A program made the position numbers and the translations under genes. Below, one piece after another: positions 52,311 to 62,400 of a stretch of DNA of 64,000 nt (positions are counted from its first letter, which is position 1; each line of letters begins with the position of its first letter). The stretch is from Bacteroides clarus YIT 12056 (GTDB taxonomy: Bacteria > Bacteroidota > Bacteroidia > Bacteroidales > Bacteroidaceae), in contig NZ_FQWK01000008.1 in NCBI RefSeq assembly GCF_900129655.1, positions 62,001-126,000 on the forward strand. Direction: 5' to 3'. Under the pieces are notes generated by a model. That model saw nothing but the letters and a program-made list of their open reading frames with translations, was not told the DNA's origin and did not search any database.

Positions 52311-53383
52311 GAAGCTATGAATTTCTGCATTTCCGGAGTATGTTCCTCTACGCTTTGAAGCAGTTTGAATTGCGCCTTCGTGCGTACCAGGTTATGTTCC
52401 GGATATTGAATCTTATAATATGTATCGCCGTTGATATAATCGGCAAGGAAGCGTACGCACTGCATATAGGGGAACAGGGCGGCCGCATAGGGCAGGTTCT
52501 CTATTTCTATCGGCAGCAGGAAAGATTTGGCCGACTCCAGATAACCTTTTGTGAACGCCTTGAATATTTCCATATCGAAGTTCACATTCGCGAGGTCTTT
52601 ATCATCTTCCAGTCCTGTATTGGCTCCCGAACGCAGGAAATCGCCAAAGTCGGAAAAGACAAAGCTGGGCATTACGGTATCGAGGTCGATGACGCAAAGG
52701 ACATTGCCGTTTTCATCAAACATCATATTATTGACTTTCGTATCGCAATGGCAAACACGCTTGGGCAGCTTACCTTCGCGATGCAGGCGTTCCGCCTTGC
52801 ACATTTCATCGGCACGACGCTCTATCTCATCCAGAAAATACCGTACTTCCTTTACACGTCCGGCAGCGTCGGCCGCCACGGCATCGCGAAGTTGTTTCAG
52901 GCGGAATTCCATATTATGGAAATCGGGAATCGTCTCGCCCAGCTCATCGGGAATATCGGCAAGCATGGCCTGGAAATTGCCGAAAGCTACGCCTGCATAA
53001 TACGAATATTCGGGATCGACCGTTTCGTATGTCCTGGCATTGGGAATAAACGCCATGACACGCCAATAATTCTCTCCGTCATGCCAATAAGTTTTTCCGG
53101 TATCGGCAGGAAGGAAACGCAACACTTTACGTTCAATGTCCTTCTCGCCTTTCTCTTCCAGTTTCTTACGGATATGAGTGGTTACGGCATCGATATTGGC
53201 CTGTAACATTTCCACATTTTGGAAAATGGCATGATTGATACGCTGCAATACGTAATCGGGGGCATCGGTTCCGAGCGTGCTTACTTTATAGGTGTCATTA
53301 ATAAGGCCAGCCCCTAAAGGCTTGATTTCTTGAACTGTACCCTGCAATTGAAAATGAGATACGATAGATAAAAGGTCTTTCAT
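52301..53383 (-). CDS. N-acetylhexosamine 1-kinase-like phosphotransferase
   Basis: A 360-residue aminoglycoside-phosphotransferase-fold kinase resembling bifidobacterial NahK. PLGAGLINDTYKVSTLG is the glycine-rich loop, VLQRINHAIFQNVEMLQANI the family N-lobe, PKRVCHCDTKVNNMMFDENG the catalytic loop and VLCVIDLDTVMPSFVFSDFG the metal site. NahK phosphorylates GalNAc or GlcNAc at C1, which would suit sugar released from a glycosaminoglycan by the adjacent locus. Substrate is inferred. It is cytoplasmic and is followed by the CBM9-like gene, with which it overlaps by 10 bases. It is divergent from the hybrid sensor. Confidence 0.85.
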   Translation of the reverse strand: MKDLLSIVSHFQLQGTVQEIKPLGAGLINDTYKVSTLGTDAPDYVLQRINHAIFQNVEMLQANIDAVTTHIRKKLEEKGEKDIERKVLRFLPADTGKTYWHDGENYWRVMAFIPNARTYETVDPEYSYYAGVAFGNFQAMLADIPDELGETIPDFHNMEFRLKQLRDAVAADAAGRVKEVRYFLDEIERRADEMCKAERLHREGKLPKRVCHCDTKVNNMMFDENGNVLCVIDLDTVMPSFVFSDFGDFLRSGANTGLEDDKDLANVNFDMEIFKAFTKGYLESAKSFLLPIEIENLPYAAALFPYMQCVRFLADYINGDTYYKIQYPEHNLVRTKAQFKLLQSVEEHTPEMQKFIASCI

Positions 53384-53536
53384 GATAATAAATAGATTAA
53401 TTTATGATACAAATATACGTTCTTTGCCACATATAATAAGTTTATTATTGTTCGATGAACATCCAAAAATATACATTTAAGCAGACATAACCGCAAAATC
53501 CAAATAATAAATGAGAATCTTTGTATAAAATATTCT

Positions 53537-53544
53537 TATATTTG
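53537..53544 (+). promoter_or_regulatory. -7 element TATATTTG of the hybrid sensor gene
   Basis: TATATTTG matches TAnnTTTG and lies 27 bases before the GTG start at 53572. No TTTG at correct -33 spacing; one sits 13 bases upstream, too near. Confidence 0.5.
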
Positions 53545-53571
53545 TGACTGAAACCTTAAAAACAACTCAAC

Positions 53572-56500
53572 GTGCAGAAGCTTATCATCAGATTATTCTT
53601 CATTTTAGCGAGCGCGGCTTTCGCAAATGTACATGGGCAGAACATCACCTTCAATCATCTTACCACCGACGACGGACTATCGCAGTTCTCTGTAAACAGC
53701 CTGTATGTCGATGAAAACGGAATTTTATGGATTGGTACGCGCGAAGGGTTGAACCGCTACAACGGAGAAGATATAAAAACCTACAAGCTACGGAAGAATG
53801 ACCCCAACAGCCTTTTCTGTAATACGGTATCGCGCATTGTAGGCAATCACAACGAAAGAATCTATCTGCTCTGCACCGAGGGGGTGGCCGAATTCAACCT
53901 TTCCACCCAGAAATTCACAACTTTGCTGCAAGGTAATATCAGCAGCATTTACTACAATAACGGCCTTTTCATCGGTAAGAAAAATGAAGTCTACCGCTAT
54001 AACGAGGAGACGGGCAATTTCGACCTTTACTATCAATTGCCCGGCGAAAACCTGGAAATCATTTGCATGCACATCTATAAAGGTTACTTATGGATGGGCA
54101 CTACCACCAACGGCGTGTATCGCTTGGACATAGATAAAAAAGAACTGACACACCCCATTAAAAAAGGGAATATCACCAGTTTCTATCGCGACAGCGAAGG
54201 AGAACTCTGGATTGGCAGCTGGGAGGAAGGATTGTTCCATGTAAAAACAGACGGGAAAATCGAGAACTTCAGGTACGACGCCAAGAATCCGCACAGCCTT
54301 TCTTCCAACTTCGTACGAGCTTGTTGTGAGGACAATCTGGGCAATATATGGATAGGTACTTTCAACGGGCTGAACCGCTACAACAAGAGTACCGGATTAT
54401 TCCAGAACCATACCGCCAATGACATACAGACCGATGGCCTCACCCACTCTTCCATCTGGTGCATCGTAAAGGATAATCAAGGTACGCTCTGGCTGGGAAC
54501 TTACTTCGGCGGTGTAAACTACTTCAATCCGGAATATGAAATCTACACCCGCTACTCTTATTCCTCCAACGAAAAGAAAGGGTTGAGCAATCCGGTTGTA
54601 GGACGTACCATCGAAGATAAAAACGGTAATCTGTGGATAGGTACCGAGGGCGGCGGACTGAATTATTACAACCGCCGCACGCGCGAATTCAAATGGTACC
54701 GCCCTCAGGAAGGGCGCAACAGCATTTCGCATAATAATGTGAAAGCGCTTTATTATGACGCCGATAAAGAAATTATATGGATAGGTACTCATCTGGGCGG
54801 TCTTAACAAACTGGATATACGTTCAGGACATTTTACCCATTACCGCATGGAAGGGAACAACCCGCAATCACTCCCGTCGGATATTATCCGCGACATCACC
54901 CCCTACAAAGACCTTCTGATTATTGCCACGCAAAACGGCGTATGCCTCTTTAACCCCGCCAACGGGCAATGCCGGCAACTGTTTAAAGACAGTAAAGAGG
55001 GAAAATCCATTAAAATGGTAGCGGATGTCGTATTCGACTCGGAAGGTACATTATGGATTGCCGCCACCGGAGAGGGAGTATTCAGCTATCGTTTCGATAC
55101 CCGCAAACTGACGAACTACCGTCATGATGCCGCCAATCCGAACAGCCTCAGCAATAATAACGTGAACAACATAACACAAGACAGCAAAGGAAACCTATGG
55201 TTTTCCACCTCCGGTAGCGGCCTCGATTTATACCGTCCTGAAACCAATGACTTCGAGAATTTCGACAAAGGGAAAAACGGCCTGGCCAGCGACTGTATCT
55301 ATGAAACGCAGGAATCTCCCACCAGCGGTAAATTGCTGCTCATCACAAACGAAGGTTTTTCCATCTTTGATTACCGGAATAAAGATTTTAACAATTACAG
55401 CGCCGAGAACGGCTTCCCGCTGACAGCCGTCAATGAGAACGCGCTCTGCGTAACCCGTGACGGTGAGATTTTTCTGGGTGGTGTACAGGGTATGATTTCT
55501 TTCCATGAAATGGAGCTGAACTTCACCCCGAAACCCTATAAGATTATCCTCTCACGCCTCATCGTCAACGGGCAGGAAATCCATGTAGGAGACGAAACCG
55601 GTATCCTGCAACGCTCCTTGTGCCATACCGAAGAGATAACTCTCGATGCAAACCAGACCATGTTCAGCATAGAGTTCGCCACATCCAATTACATTCCGGC
55701 CAACAAAGACGATATTATTTACAAACTGGAAGGTTTCTCCAATGAATGGACAAGCACGCGCGGACTGCATACCATTACTTACACCAACTTGAATGCGGGC
55801 ACCTACAAACTGCTCATTAAACCGGAAGGAAAAGATGAAAGCCTTTGTCCGCAAGTACCGCTTATCATCCATGTATTACCGCCATACTATAAAACAACGC
55901 TCGCCTACTTTATATATTTTATCATAACGGGAGTGGTTTTATGGTATTCGGTGCGCGCCTACAAGTCGAGAATCAAACTGCGTGAGTCTTTGAAATACGA
56001 ACAGAAGCATATTCAGGATGTAGAAGCGCTGAACCAGTCCAAATTGCGCTTCTTCACCAACATCTCGCATGAGTTCCGCACTCCGCTGACTCTTATCGTG
56101 GCTCAAGTGGAGACTTTGCTGCAATTACAGAACTTCACCCCCGCTATCTATAATAAGATATTGGGTATCTATAAGAACAGTATCCAGCTACGTGAGCTAA
56201 TCACCGAATTACTCGATTTCCGCAAGCAGGAACAAGGGCATATGAAAATTAAAGTCGGCCCGCACAATATCGTGAATTTCTTGTATGAAAACTATTTACT
56301 GTTCCTTGAATATGCCAGCGCAAAGCAAATTAACTTCAATTTCGAGAAAGGAACCGATGAACTGGAAGTGTGGTACGACCAAAAGCAGATGCAGAAAGTC
56401 ATCAATAACCTCTTATCCAACGCCATCAAGCATACGGAAGCGGAAGATACCATTACGCTCAGCGTGAAGAAAGAAGAGAACAACGTCGTAATCCGCGTGA

Positions 56501-57642
56501 AAGATACGGGAAGCGGTATCGATGCCAAGGAAATCGATAAGATATTCGACCGTTTTTATCAGATAGACCCGATTAACTCCACCGATGCCGGCAAGAGCGG
56601 TACAGGTATAGGACTGGCCTTGACCAAAGGTATTGTGGAATTACATCATGGTACTATTCGTGTGGAAAGCGAGCTGGGTAAGGGCACGAGTTTCATCGTT
56701 ACACTTCGCTTAGGCAATGAGCTCTTTACGGAAGAACAAATCAGCCGGAACCCGGATTGTGTGCGTCAGATTGAAATTCCCAAGCCGGAAACAGATGCCT
56801 TCCTGAAAACAGAACTGGAAGAAAATGCGCCCATCACACGCATTCCGGATGCCAAAATGTTGATTGTAGAAGACAATGAGTCCATTCGCGAGATGCTCGC
56901 CAATATCTTTAAGCCATTCTACCAGATATTGACGGCCGCCAACGGAGAAGAAGGCTGGCAACTGGTACGCAGTGAGATGCCTTGCATTGTGGTGAGCGAT
57001 GTGGTTATGCCCAAAATGTCGGGAACAGAGTTGTGCAAGCTCATAAAGAGCGATTTTAACACCTGTCACATCCCTGTGGTATTGCTCACCGCACGTACCG
57101 CCGTCGAGTTGAATATCGAGGGCTTGCGTATCGGCGCGGACGATTATATCACCAAACCGTTCCACACGAACTTACTGATATCCCGTTGCAACAATCTGGT
57201 GAACTCCCGCATCCTCTTGCAGGAAAAGTTCAGCAAACAGCCGCAAACAGCCGCACAAATGCTTGCCACCAATCCGATTGACAAAGACATTCTGGACCGT
57301 GCCATGGCTATCATCGAGCAGCATCTGGACGATACGGAATTTAATGTCAACGTCTTTGCCAGGGAAATGGCTATGGCGCGCACCAATTTGTTCACCAAGC
57401 TAAAAGCGATTACAGGACAGACCCCGAACGACTTTATACTGACTATCCGCTTGAAAAAAGGCGCTCTGATGCTGCGCAACAATCCCGAGCTGAACATTAC
57501 GGAAATTTCCGATAAGATAGGATTCAGTTCCTCACGCTACTTCAGTAAGTGCTTTAAGGACATCTATCATGTCAGTCCGCTGGCTTATCGTAAGGGGGAA
57601 GAATCCGATAAAGACGAGGAAGAAGTAACAAGCGGAAGGTAA
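53572..57642 (+). CDS. Hybrid two-component system regulator of the polysaccharide locus
   Basis: A 1356-residue one-protein sensor/regulator. A signal peptide (QKLIIRLFFILASAAFANVH) is followed by a long periplasmic sensor with about a dozen two-bladed propeller repeats (IWIGTxxGLNRYN type), a Y_Y_Y domain (~residues 690-770) and a membrane helix (~775-795, FIYFIITGVVLW). Cytoplasmic parts: histidine kinase with H833 in FFTNISHEFRTPLTLI, ATPase (NNLLSNAIKHT, GSGID, GKSGTGIGLAL), receiver with D1143 in VVSDVVMPKMSG and an AraC-type DNA-binding end (~1240-1345). It starts at GTG because no ATG occurs after the promoter. It probably activates the sulfatase, susC/susD and GH88 units when it binds an oligosaccharide. 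Confidence 0.95.
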   Translation: MQKLIIRLFFILASAAFANVHGQNITFNHLTTDDGLSQFSVNSLYVDENGILWIGTREGLNRYNGEDIKTYKLRKNDPNSLFCNTVSRIVGNHNERIYLLCTEGVAEFNLSTQKFTTLLQGNISSIYYNNGLFIGKKNEVYRYNEETGNFDLYYQLPGENLEIICMHIYKGYLWMGTTTNGVYRLDIDKKELTHPIKKGNITSFYRDSEGELWIGSWEEGLFHVKTDGKIENFRYDAKNPHSLSSNFVRACCEDNLGNIWIGTFNGLNRYNKSTGLFQNHTANDIQTDGLTHSSIWCIVKDNQGTLWLGTYFGGVNYFNPEYEIYTRYSYSSNEKKGLSNPVVGRTIEDKNGNLWIGTEGGGLNYYNRRTREFKWYRPQEGRNSISHNNVKALYYDADKEIIWIGTHLGGLNKLDIRSGHFTHYRMEGNNPQSLPSDIIRDITPYKDLLIIATQNGVCLFNPANGQCRQLFKDSKEGKSIKMVADVVFDSEGTLWIAATGEGVFSYRFDTRKLTNYRHDAANPNSLSNNNVNNITQDSKGNLWFSTSGSGLDLYRPETNDFENFDKGKNGLASDCIYETQESPTSGKLLLITNEGFSIFDYRNKDFNNYSAENGFPLTAVNENALCVTRDGEIFLGGVQGMISFHEMELNFTPKPYKIILSRLIVNGQEIHVGDETGILQRSLCHTEEITLDANQTMFSIEFATSNYIPANKDDIIYKLEGFSNEWTSTRGLHTITYTNLNAGTYKLLIKPEGKDESLCPQVPLIIHVLPPYYKTTLAYFIYFIITGVVLWYSVRAYKSRIKLRESLKYEQKHIQDVEALNQSKLRFFTNISHEFRTPLTLIVAQVETLLQLQNFTPAIYNKILGIYKNSIQLRELITELLDFRKQEQGHMKIKVGPHNIVNFLYENYLLFLEYASAKQINFNFEKGTDELEVWYDQKQMQKVINNLLSNAIKHTEAEDTITLSVKKEENNVVIRVKDTGSGIDAKEIDKIFDRFYQIDPINSTDAGKSGTGIGLALTKGIVELHHGTIRVESELGKGTSFIVTLRLGNELFTEEQISRNPDCVRQIEIPKPETDAFLKTELEENAPITRIPDAKMLIVEDNESIREMLANIFKPFYQILTAANGEEGWQLVRSEMPCIVVSDVVMPKMSGTELCKLIKSDFNTCHIPVVLLTARTAVELNIEGLRIGADDYITKPFHTNLLISRCNNLVNSRILLQEKFSKQPQTAAQMLATNPIDKDILDRAMAIIEQHLDDTEFNVNVFAREMAMARTNLFTKLKAITGQTPNDFILTIRLKKGALMLRNNPELNITEISDKIGFSSSRYFSKCFKDIYHVSPLAYRKGEESDKDEEEVTSGR

Positions 57643-57669
57643 GAAGCGTATCTTTTTGTACTTTTTATG

Positions 57670-57706
57670 CTTCCGTGTGTACTCCTTTATACACACAGAC
57701 CGGAAG
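57670..57706. promoter_or_regulatory. Inverted repeat upstream of the sulfatase promoter
   Basis: GTGTGTA (57675-57681) and TACACAC (57690-57696) are perfect inverted arms eight bases apart, inside outer arms CTTCC (57670-57674) and GGAAG (57702-57706). The dyad lies about 20-45 bases before the -7 box at 57715, where a -33 element would be. There is no T-run after it, so it is more like an activator site than a terminator. Confidence 0.5.
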
Positions 57707-57714
57707 ATAGCGCA

Positions 57715-57722
57715 TATCTTTG
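57715..57722 (+). promoter_or_regulatory. -7 element TATCTTTG of the sulfatase gene
   Basis: TATCTTTG matches TAnnTTTG, 32 bases before the ATG at 57755. The -33 region is replaced by the dyad at 57670-57706. Confidence 0.5.
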
Positions 57723-57754
57723 GACACAGAATCAAACTTTAAAGTCCAAAGGCT

Positions 57755-59314
57755 ATGAAACATTTATCTAATCTTTTACCGTATCTTCCAAGTACGGTCC
57801 TTCTGATAGGATGCGGCAGCCCATCCAAACAGGAGGCGAAGAACGACCAACCCCAAAAGCCTAATGTTATCTATCTTATCGCTGACGACTTAGGCATCGG
57901 CGACCTTAGCTGTTATGGCGCCACTAAAGTTAGTACTCCGAATATCGACCGCCTTGCCGGTCAAGGCATGCAGTTTACCAATGCGTATGCCACCTCTTCC
58001 ACAAGTACCCCCTCACGCTTCGGACTGCTGACAGGCATGTATCCCTGGAGACAGGAAAATACAGGTATTGCCCCCGGTAACTCCGAACTGATTATCGATA
58101 CAGCCTGTGTCACAATGGCCGACATGTTCAAAGAAGAAGGCTACTACACCGGAGCCGTAGGCAAATGGCACTTGGGATTAGGTCCTAAGGGCGGAACGGA
58201 TTTCAACCATGAAATCAAGCCGAACACGCAGGATATCGGCTTCAACTATGAGTTCATCATCCCGGCTACGGTAGACCGGGTTCCCTGTGTTTTTGTAGAA
58301 AACGCGCATGTTGTAGGACTTGACCCCAAAGATCCCATCACCGTCAATTATGACCATAAAGTAGGCGACTGGCCCACCGGACTTGAAAACCCCGAATTGG
58401 CAAAGATGAAGCCCAGTCAGGGACATAATAACACCATTGTCAACGGTATCCCCCGCATTGGCTGGATGACCGGTGGAAAATCCGCTCTTTGGGTGGATGA
58501 GGATATTGCGGATGTCATTACCGGTAAAGCAAAAGATTTCATCGTTTCACATAAAAACGAACCGTTCTTCCTGTATATGGGCACGCAGGATGTGCACGTT
58601 CCCCGCGTTCCTCATCCGCGTTTTGCCGGAAAGAGCGGCTTAGGTCCGCGCGGTGACGTTATTCTGCAACTGGATTGGACTGTCGGAGAAATTATGCATA
58701 CCCTCGACAGCCTGAATATTGCCGACAATACAATCTTCGTATTATGCAGCGACAATGGCCCTGTCATCGACGACGGCTATCAAGACCAAGCCTTTGAGCT
58801 CCTGAACGGACATACCCCCATGAAGCATTATCGCGGCGGCAAGTACAGCGCGTTCGATGCCGGAACCCGTATTCCGTTTATCGTCCGCTGGCCGAATGGA
58901 ATCAAACCAGGCAAACAACAAGCGCTATTCTCCATGATTGATGTGTATGCCTCATTCGCAGCCCTGTTAAATCATGAACTTCCCGCAGGTGTAGCTCCCG
59001 ACAGCCGTGACCAGCTAAACAACTTCCTCGGCACAGATACCATCGGATGTGACTATGTGGTACAACAAAACCTGAATAATACCCTATCCATCATTCAAAA
59101 TAATTGGAAGTACATCGAGCCAAGCGATAAACCCGCTTTGGAATATTGGACAAAAATGGAAATGGGGAATAGTCCTAAGCCTCAGCTCTATAATCTATCT
59201 ACCGATCCTTCAGAAAAGGAGAATATAGCCGAAGCTCATCCGGATAAGGTGAAAGAACTGTCCGCTTTGTTGAATGAAGTAAAAGGTGCGAAGGAACAGC
59301 AGGACAGCAAATAA
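57755..59314 (+). CDS. Serine-type sulfatase lipoprotein next to SusC/SusD
   Basis: Predicted sulfatase of 519 residues. The lipobox ends in C20 (STVLLIGC). The metal site is in NVIYLIADDLGIGDLSCYGA. The formylglycine motif is S84-T-P-S-R88 in ATSSTSTPSRFGLLTGMYPW, the serine type. AVGKWHLGLG and VLCSDNGPVIDDGY are the further metal/sulfate-binding segments. From synteny it would match the B. thetaiotaomicron GalNAc-6-O-sulfatase of the chondroitin locus (memory, not tested), but the exact sulfate position cannot be read. It lies between the hybrid regulator and susC, all on one strand, with promoters in front of both the sulfatase and susC. Confidence 0.9.
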   Translation: MKHLSNLLPYLPSTVLLIGCGSPSKQEAKNDQPQKPNVIYLIADDLGIGDLSCYGATKVSTPNIDRLAGQGMQFTNAYATSSTSTPSRFGLLTGMYPWRQENTGIAPGNSELIIDTACVTMADMFKEEGYYTGAVGKWHLGLGPKGGTDFNHEIKPNTQDIGFNYEFIIPATVDRVPCVFVENAHVVGLDPKDPITVNYDHKVGDWPTGLENPELAKMKPSQGHNNTIVNGIPRIGWMTGGKSALWVDEDIADVITGKAKDFIVSHKNEPFFLYMGTQDVHVPRVPHPRFAGKSGLGPRGDVILQLDWTVGEIMHTLDSLNIADNTIFVLCSDNGPVIDDGYQDQAFELLNGHTPMKHYRGGKYSAFDAGTRIPFIVRWPNGIKPGKQQALFSMIDVYASFAALLNHELPAGVAPDSRDQLNNFLGTDTIGCDYVVQQNLNNTLSIIQNNWKYIEPSDKPALEYWTKMEMGNSPKPQLYNLSTDPSEKENIAEAHPDKVKELSALLNEVKGAKEQQDSK

Positions 59315-59327
59315 CAGGAATTCAATC

Positions 59328-59367
59328 TGTCCGTAGATAATGTACGAAATCAGATTATTTGCGGACA
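59328..59367. promoter_or_regulatory. Inverted repeat upstream of the susC promoter
   Basis: TGTCCGTAGATAA (59328-59340) and TTATTTGCGGACA (59355-59367) are inverted copies matching at 11 of 13 bases, 14 bases apart. The site ends 31 bases before the -7 box at 59399, a suitable place for an activator such as the AraC-type end of the hybrid sensor. No T-run follows. Confidence 0.5.
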
Positions 59368-59398
59368 ATTAGTGAATGTTTTCGCCTCGAATACTCTA

Positions 59399-59406
59399 TA
59401 TATTTG
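59399..59406 (+). promoter_or_regulatory. -7 element TATATTTG of susC-susD
   Basis: TATATTTG matches TAnnTTTG and lies 79 bases before the susC ATG. No TTTG at -33 spacing; TTTTCG at 59379-59384 is near but too close. Confidence 0.5.
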
Positions 59407-59485
59407 CGAGGTGATTTTCACTTTGATTCGAGTAAATCCAACTAAAAAAACAACCTTTTTTCAATAACCAATTAAATTAATATTT

Positions 59486-62400
59486 ATGAAACAGAAATCT
59501 AAGCTACTAAAGACATTAGGTATTATGTTACTTTTTGTATTATTTGCCACCCAAGCAAATGCGCAAAATATTACAGTAACAGGTACAGTAAGTGACAATC
59601 TGGGCCCGGTCATCGGCGCCTCTATACAAGTGGAAGGAACCAGCAACGGATGTATCACGGACATTGACGGTAATTATAGCTTACCCAATGTTCCTTCCAA
59701 CGCAACTCTGGTATTTTCGTACATCGGTTATCAGACACAAAAAGTGGCAGTAGCCGGAAAAACAAAAATCAATGTAAAACTGAGTGAAGACAGCCAATTA
59801 CTGCAGGAAGTTGTAGTAGTAGGTTACGGCGTTCAGCGCAAGAGCGACTTGACAGGCGCGGTAGCTTCCGTGAAAACTGCAGATGCGTTAAAGAGTACTC
59901 CGACAGGTAACGTATCCGATGCCCTCCAAGGACGTATGGCCGGTGTGTCTGTTCTCTCCGGTTCCGGTGACCCGAGCGGTGACAATACAATCCGTGTCCG
60001 TGGTATTAACTCTATTACCGCAGAAACCGGTCCGCTGGTTGTTATCGACGGTTTCATCGGTGGTTCCCTTCAATCATTGAATCCTGCGGATATTGCTTCC
60101 ATAGAAGTATTGAAGGATGCTTCCGCAACAGCTGTTTATGGTTCGCGCGGTGCCAACGGTGTTATTTTAGTAACCACCAAAAATCCTGAAAAAGATAAAC
60201 TGACCGTATCTTTCAATGCATTCGCCAATATCAAAACCGTTGCCAAATATCCGGACAACTTATCTCCCTATGAATATGCCAACTTAGTAAATGATTACGG
60301 AAAAGAATATTTCGGTAAGGGAGATAATTATTATTACAGTCCGGAACAACTTGCGGCTTTCAAGTCCGGAAAAGCAGGCTTTGACTACTCGAAAGAAATA
60401 TTCCGCAGTCCTGCCGTTACTCAAAACTATGAACTTTCTATTGCCGGCGGTGGTGAAAAAACAACATTTCTCGCCTCTCTCCGTTACCAAGACGATCAAG
60501 GTATCATTAAAGAATCAAGCAGCCAAATCTATAGCTGGCGTTTAAAAGTAGATACCAAAATTAAGAAATGGTTGAAAGCGGGTTTGAATATGTATGGTCA
60601 CTACCGCGAAACAAGCAAGCCCCGTATCAGTGAATATGATGGATTGATACAACAAAGTATGTATTTTCCAAGTACCATCGAACCTAAAAATGAAGAGGGA
60701 GAATATAACAACAACTTCTTTGATGGCGGTAAAGCATATAATCCGATGGGGTACATATGGGAAGCCGACAATTCCAACAAAACTATAAATAACCGCATAC
60801 AAGGCTATGTTCATTTTGACATTATAGATGGCTTGAGCTTCCGTTCTCAATTGGGTGTACTCTTCGACAACAGACTGAACACATCAGTAGAAAACGAACA
60901 AGGCTATTATTCTTACAAGAATAGTCTGACGCAAGGACAGGCACGCAGTTACTGGAATACTTCATGGTTAAACACCAACACGCTAAGCTATGTAAAAGAG
61001 TTTAATGAAAACCATCGTATCAACGCTACGGCGGTATTTGAACAATCGTATGATAACAACTACAACCACACCGGTACAGCCTACAATTTAGACTATATCG
61101 ATATGATTGGCATCAACAATCTGGCATGGTCCGCATCAGATTTGGCAGCTATTGCATCCGACCGTACAATCAACACCTTGATGTCCGGTATGTTGCGCGT
61201 CAACTATGTATTCATGAACCGTTACATGCTTACCGCCTCTATCCGCGCCGACGGTTCTTCACGCTTGAAAGACAAGTGGAGTTATTTCCCCTCTGCCGCA
61301 TTGGCTTGGGATTTAAAACAAGAAAGCTTCTTGAAAGACAATAGTTTTATCGACCAATTGAAACTTCGTTTAGGCTATGGTTCTGTAGGAAACCAGGCGG
61401 TAGAAGCGTACCGTATCTATTCCAAAATGGCTCCGGTGACTGTAACAAATGCAAGTGGAAACTCTGCCACAGCTTATAAAATAGACCGTCCGGCCGCTTC
61501 TTTCCTCAAATGGGAACGTAACGACCAATTCAATGTAGGAGTTGATTTCGGAATCCTCAACGGCCGCATACGCTTAACCGCAGATTGGTACAGCAAATTA
61601 TCCAAAGATATTCTGCTGGAAGTAGCGCGTCCTTCTCACATGGGTTATACTTCTATTCTTGACAACGCGGGAGAAATCAAAAACACCGGTGTTGAATTTA
61701 CAATCAGTGCAGATCCGTTTACCGGTAAAGAATTCAATTGGCACACTGACTTAACTTTGTCTCACAACAAAGGTACATTCAATAAGATTCCGACAGCCAA
61801 CCACCGCCAACAACAAGCCGGAAACTATCAAAACCAGATATTCCAGATGATTGAGGGAGAAAAACTAGGTTCGTTCTGGGGCTATACATTCGCAGGTATA
61901 TGGCAGGAAGATGAAGTAAACGCTCCTTTCGTAGACGCCAACGGACAAACAAACGGTAAGACCAACGGTGAAGTTTATAAAGTAAAACCGGGTAACTCCA
62001 AATATGTAGACATCAACAAAGACGGAGTTTACAACGACGCAGACCAAGGAATTATAGGTTGCGGACAACCGACCTTTAACTGGGGTTGGAACAATACGTT
62101 CAATTATAAGAACTTTGACTTCTCGTTCTTCGTTGTAGGTTTCCACGGATTCGATATTTATAATGCCACTCACCAAATGGGATATAACTTAATTAAGAGC
62201 CAACAAGTAGCCGGGGTAACGCCTATGCGCGAATTATTGAATCGTTGGACACCTACCAATACCAACACCAACATACCGGGTTTCGTCAACGGCGGAACAG
62301 AAAATAAAGATTTCTTCAGCACACGCTTTGTTGAAAACGGCAGTTTCATCAAAATGAAAAGTATCACTTTGGGTTATACTCTCCCGGAAACAGCTTGCCG

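Noticed and set aside
40657..59485. Single shared operator in front of GH88, sulfatase and susC promoters
   Set aside because: I compared the three upstream regions by eye and found only a weak GCGC-near-TA likeness between two of them; not enough to call a common site.
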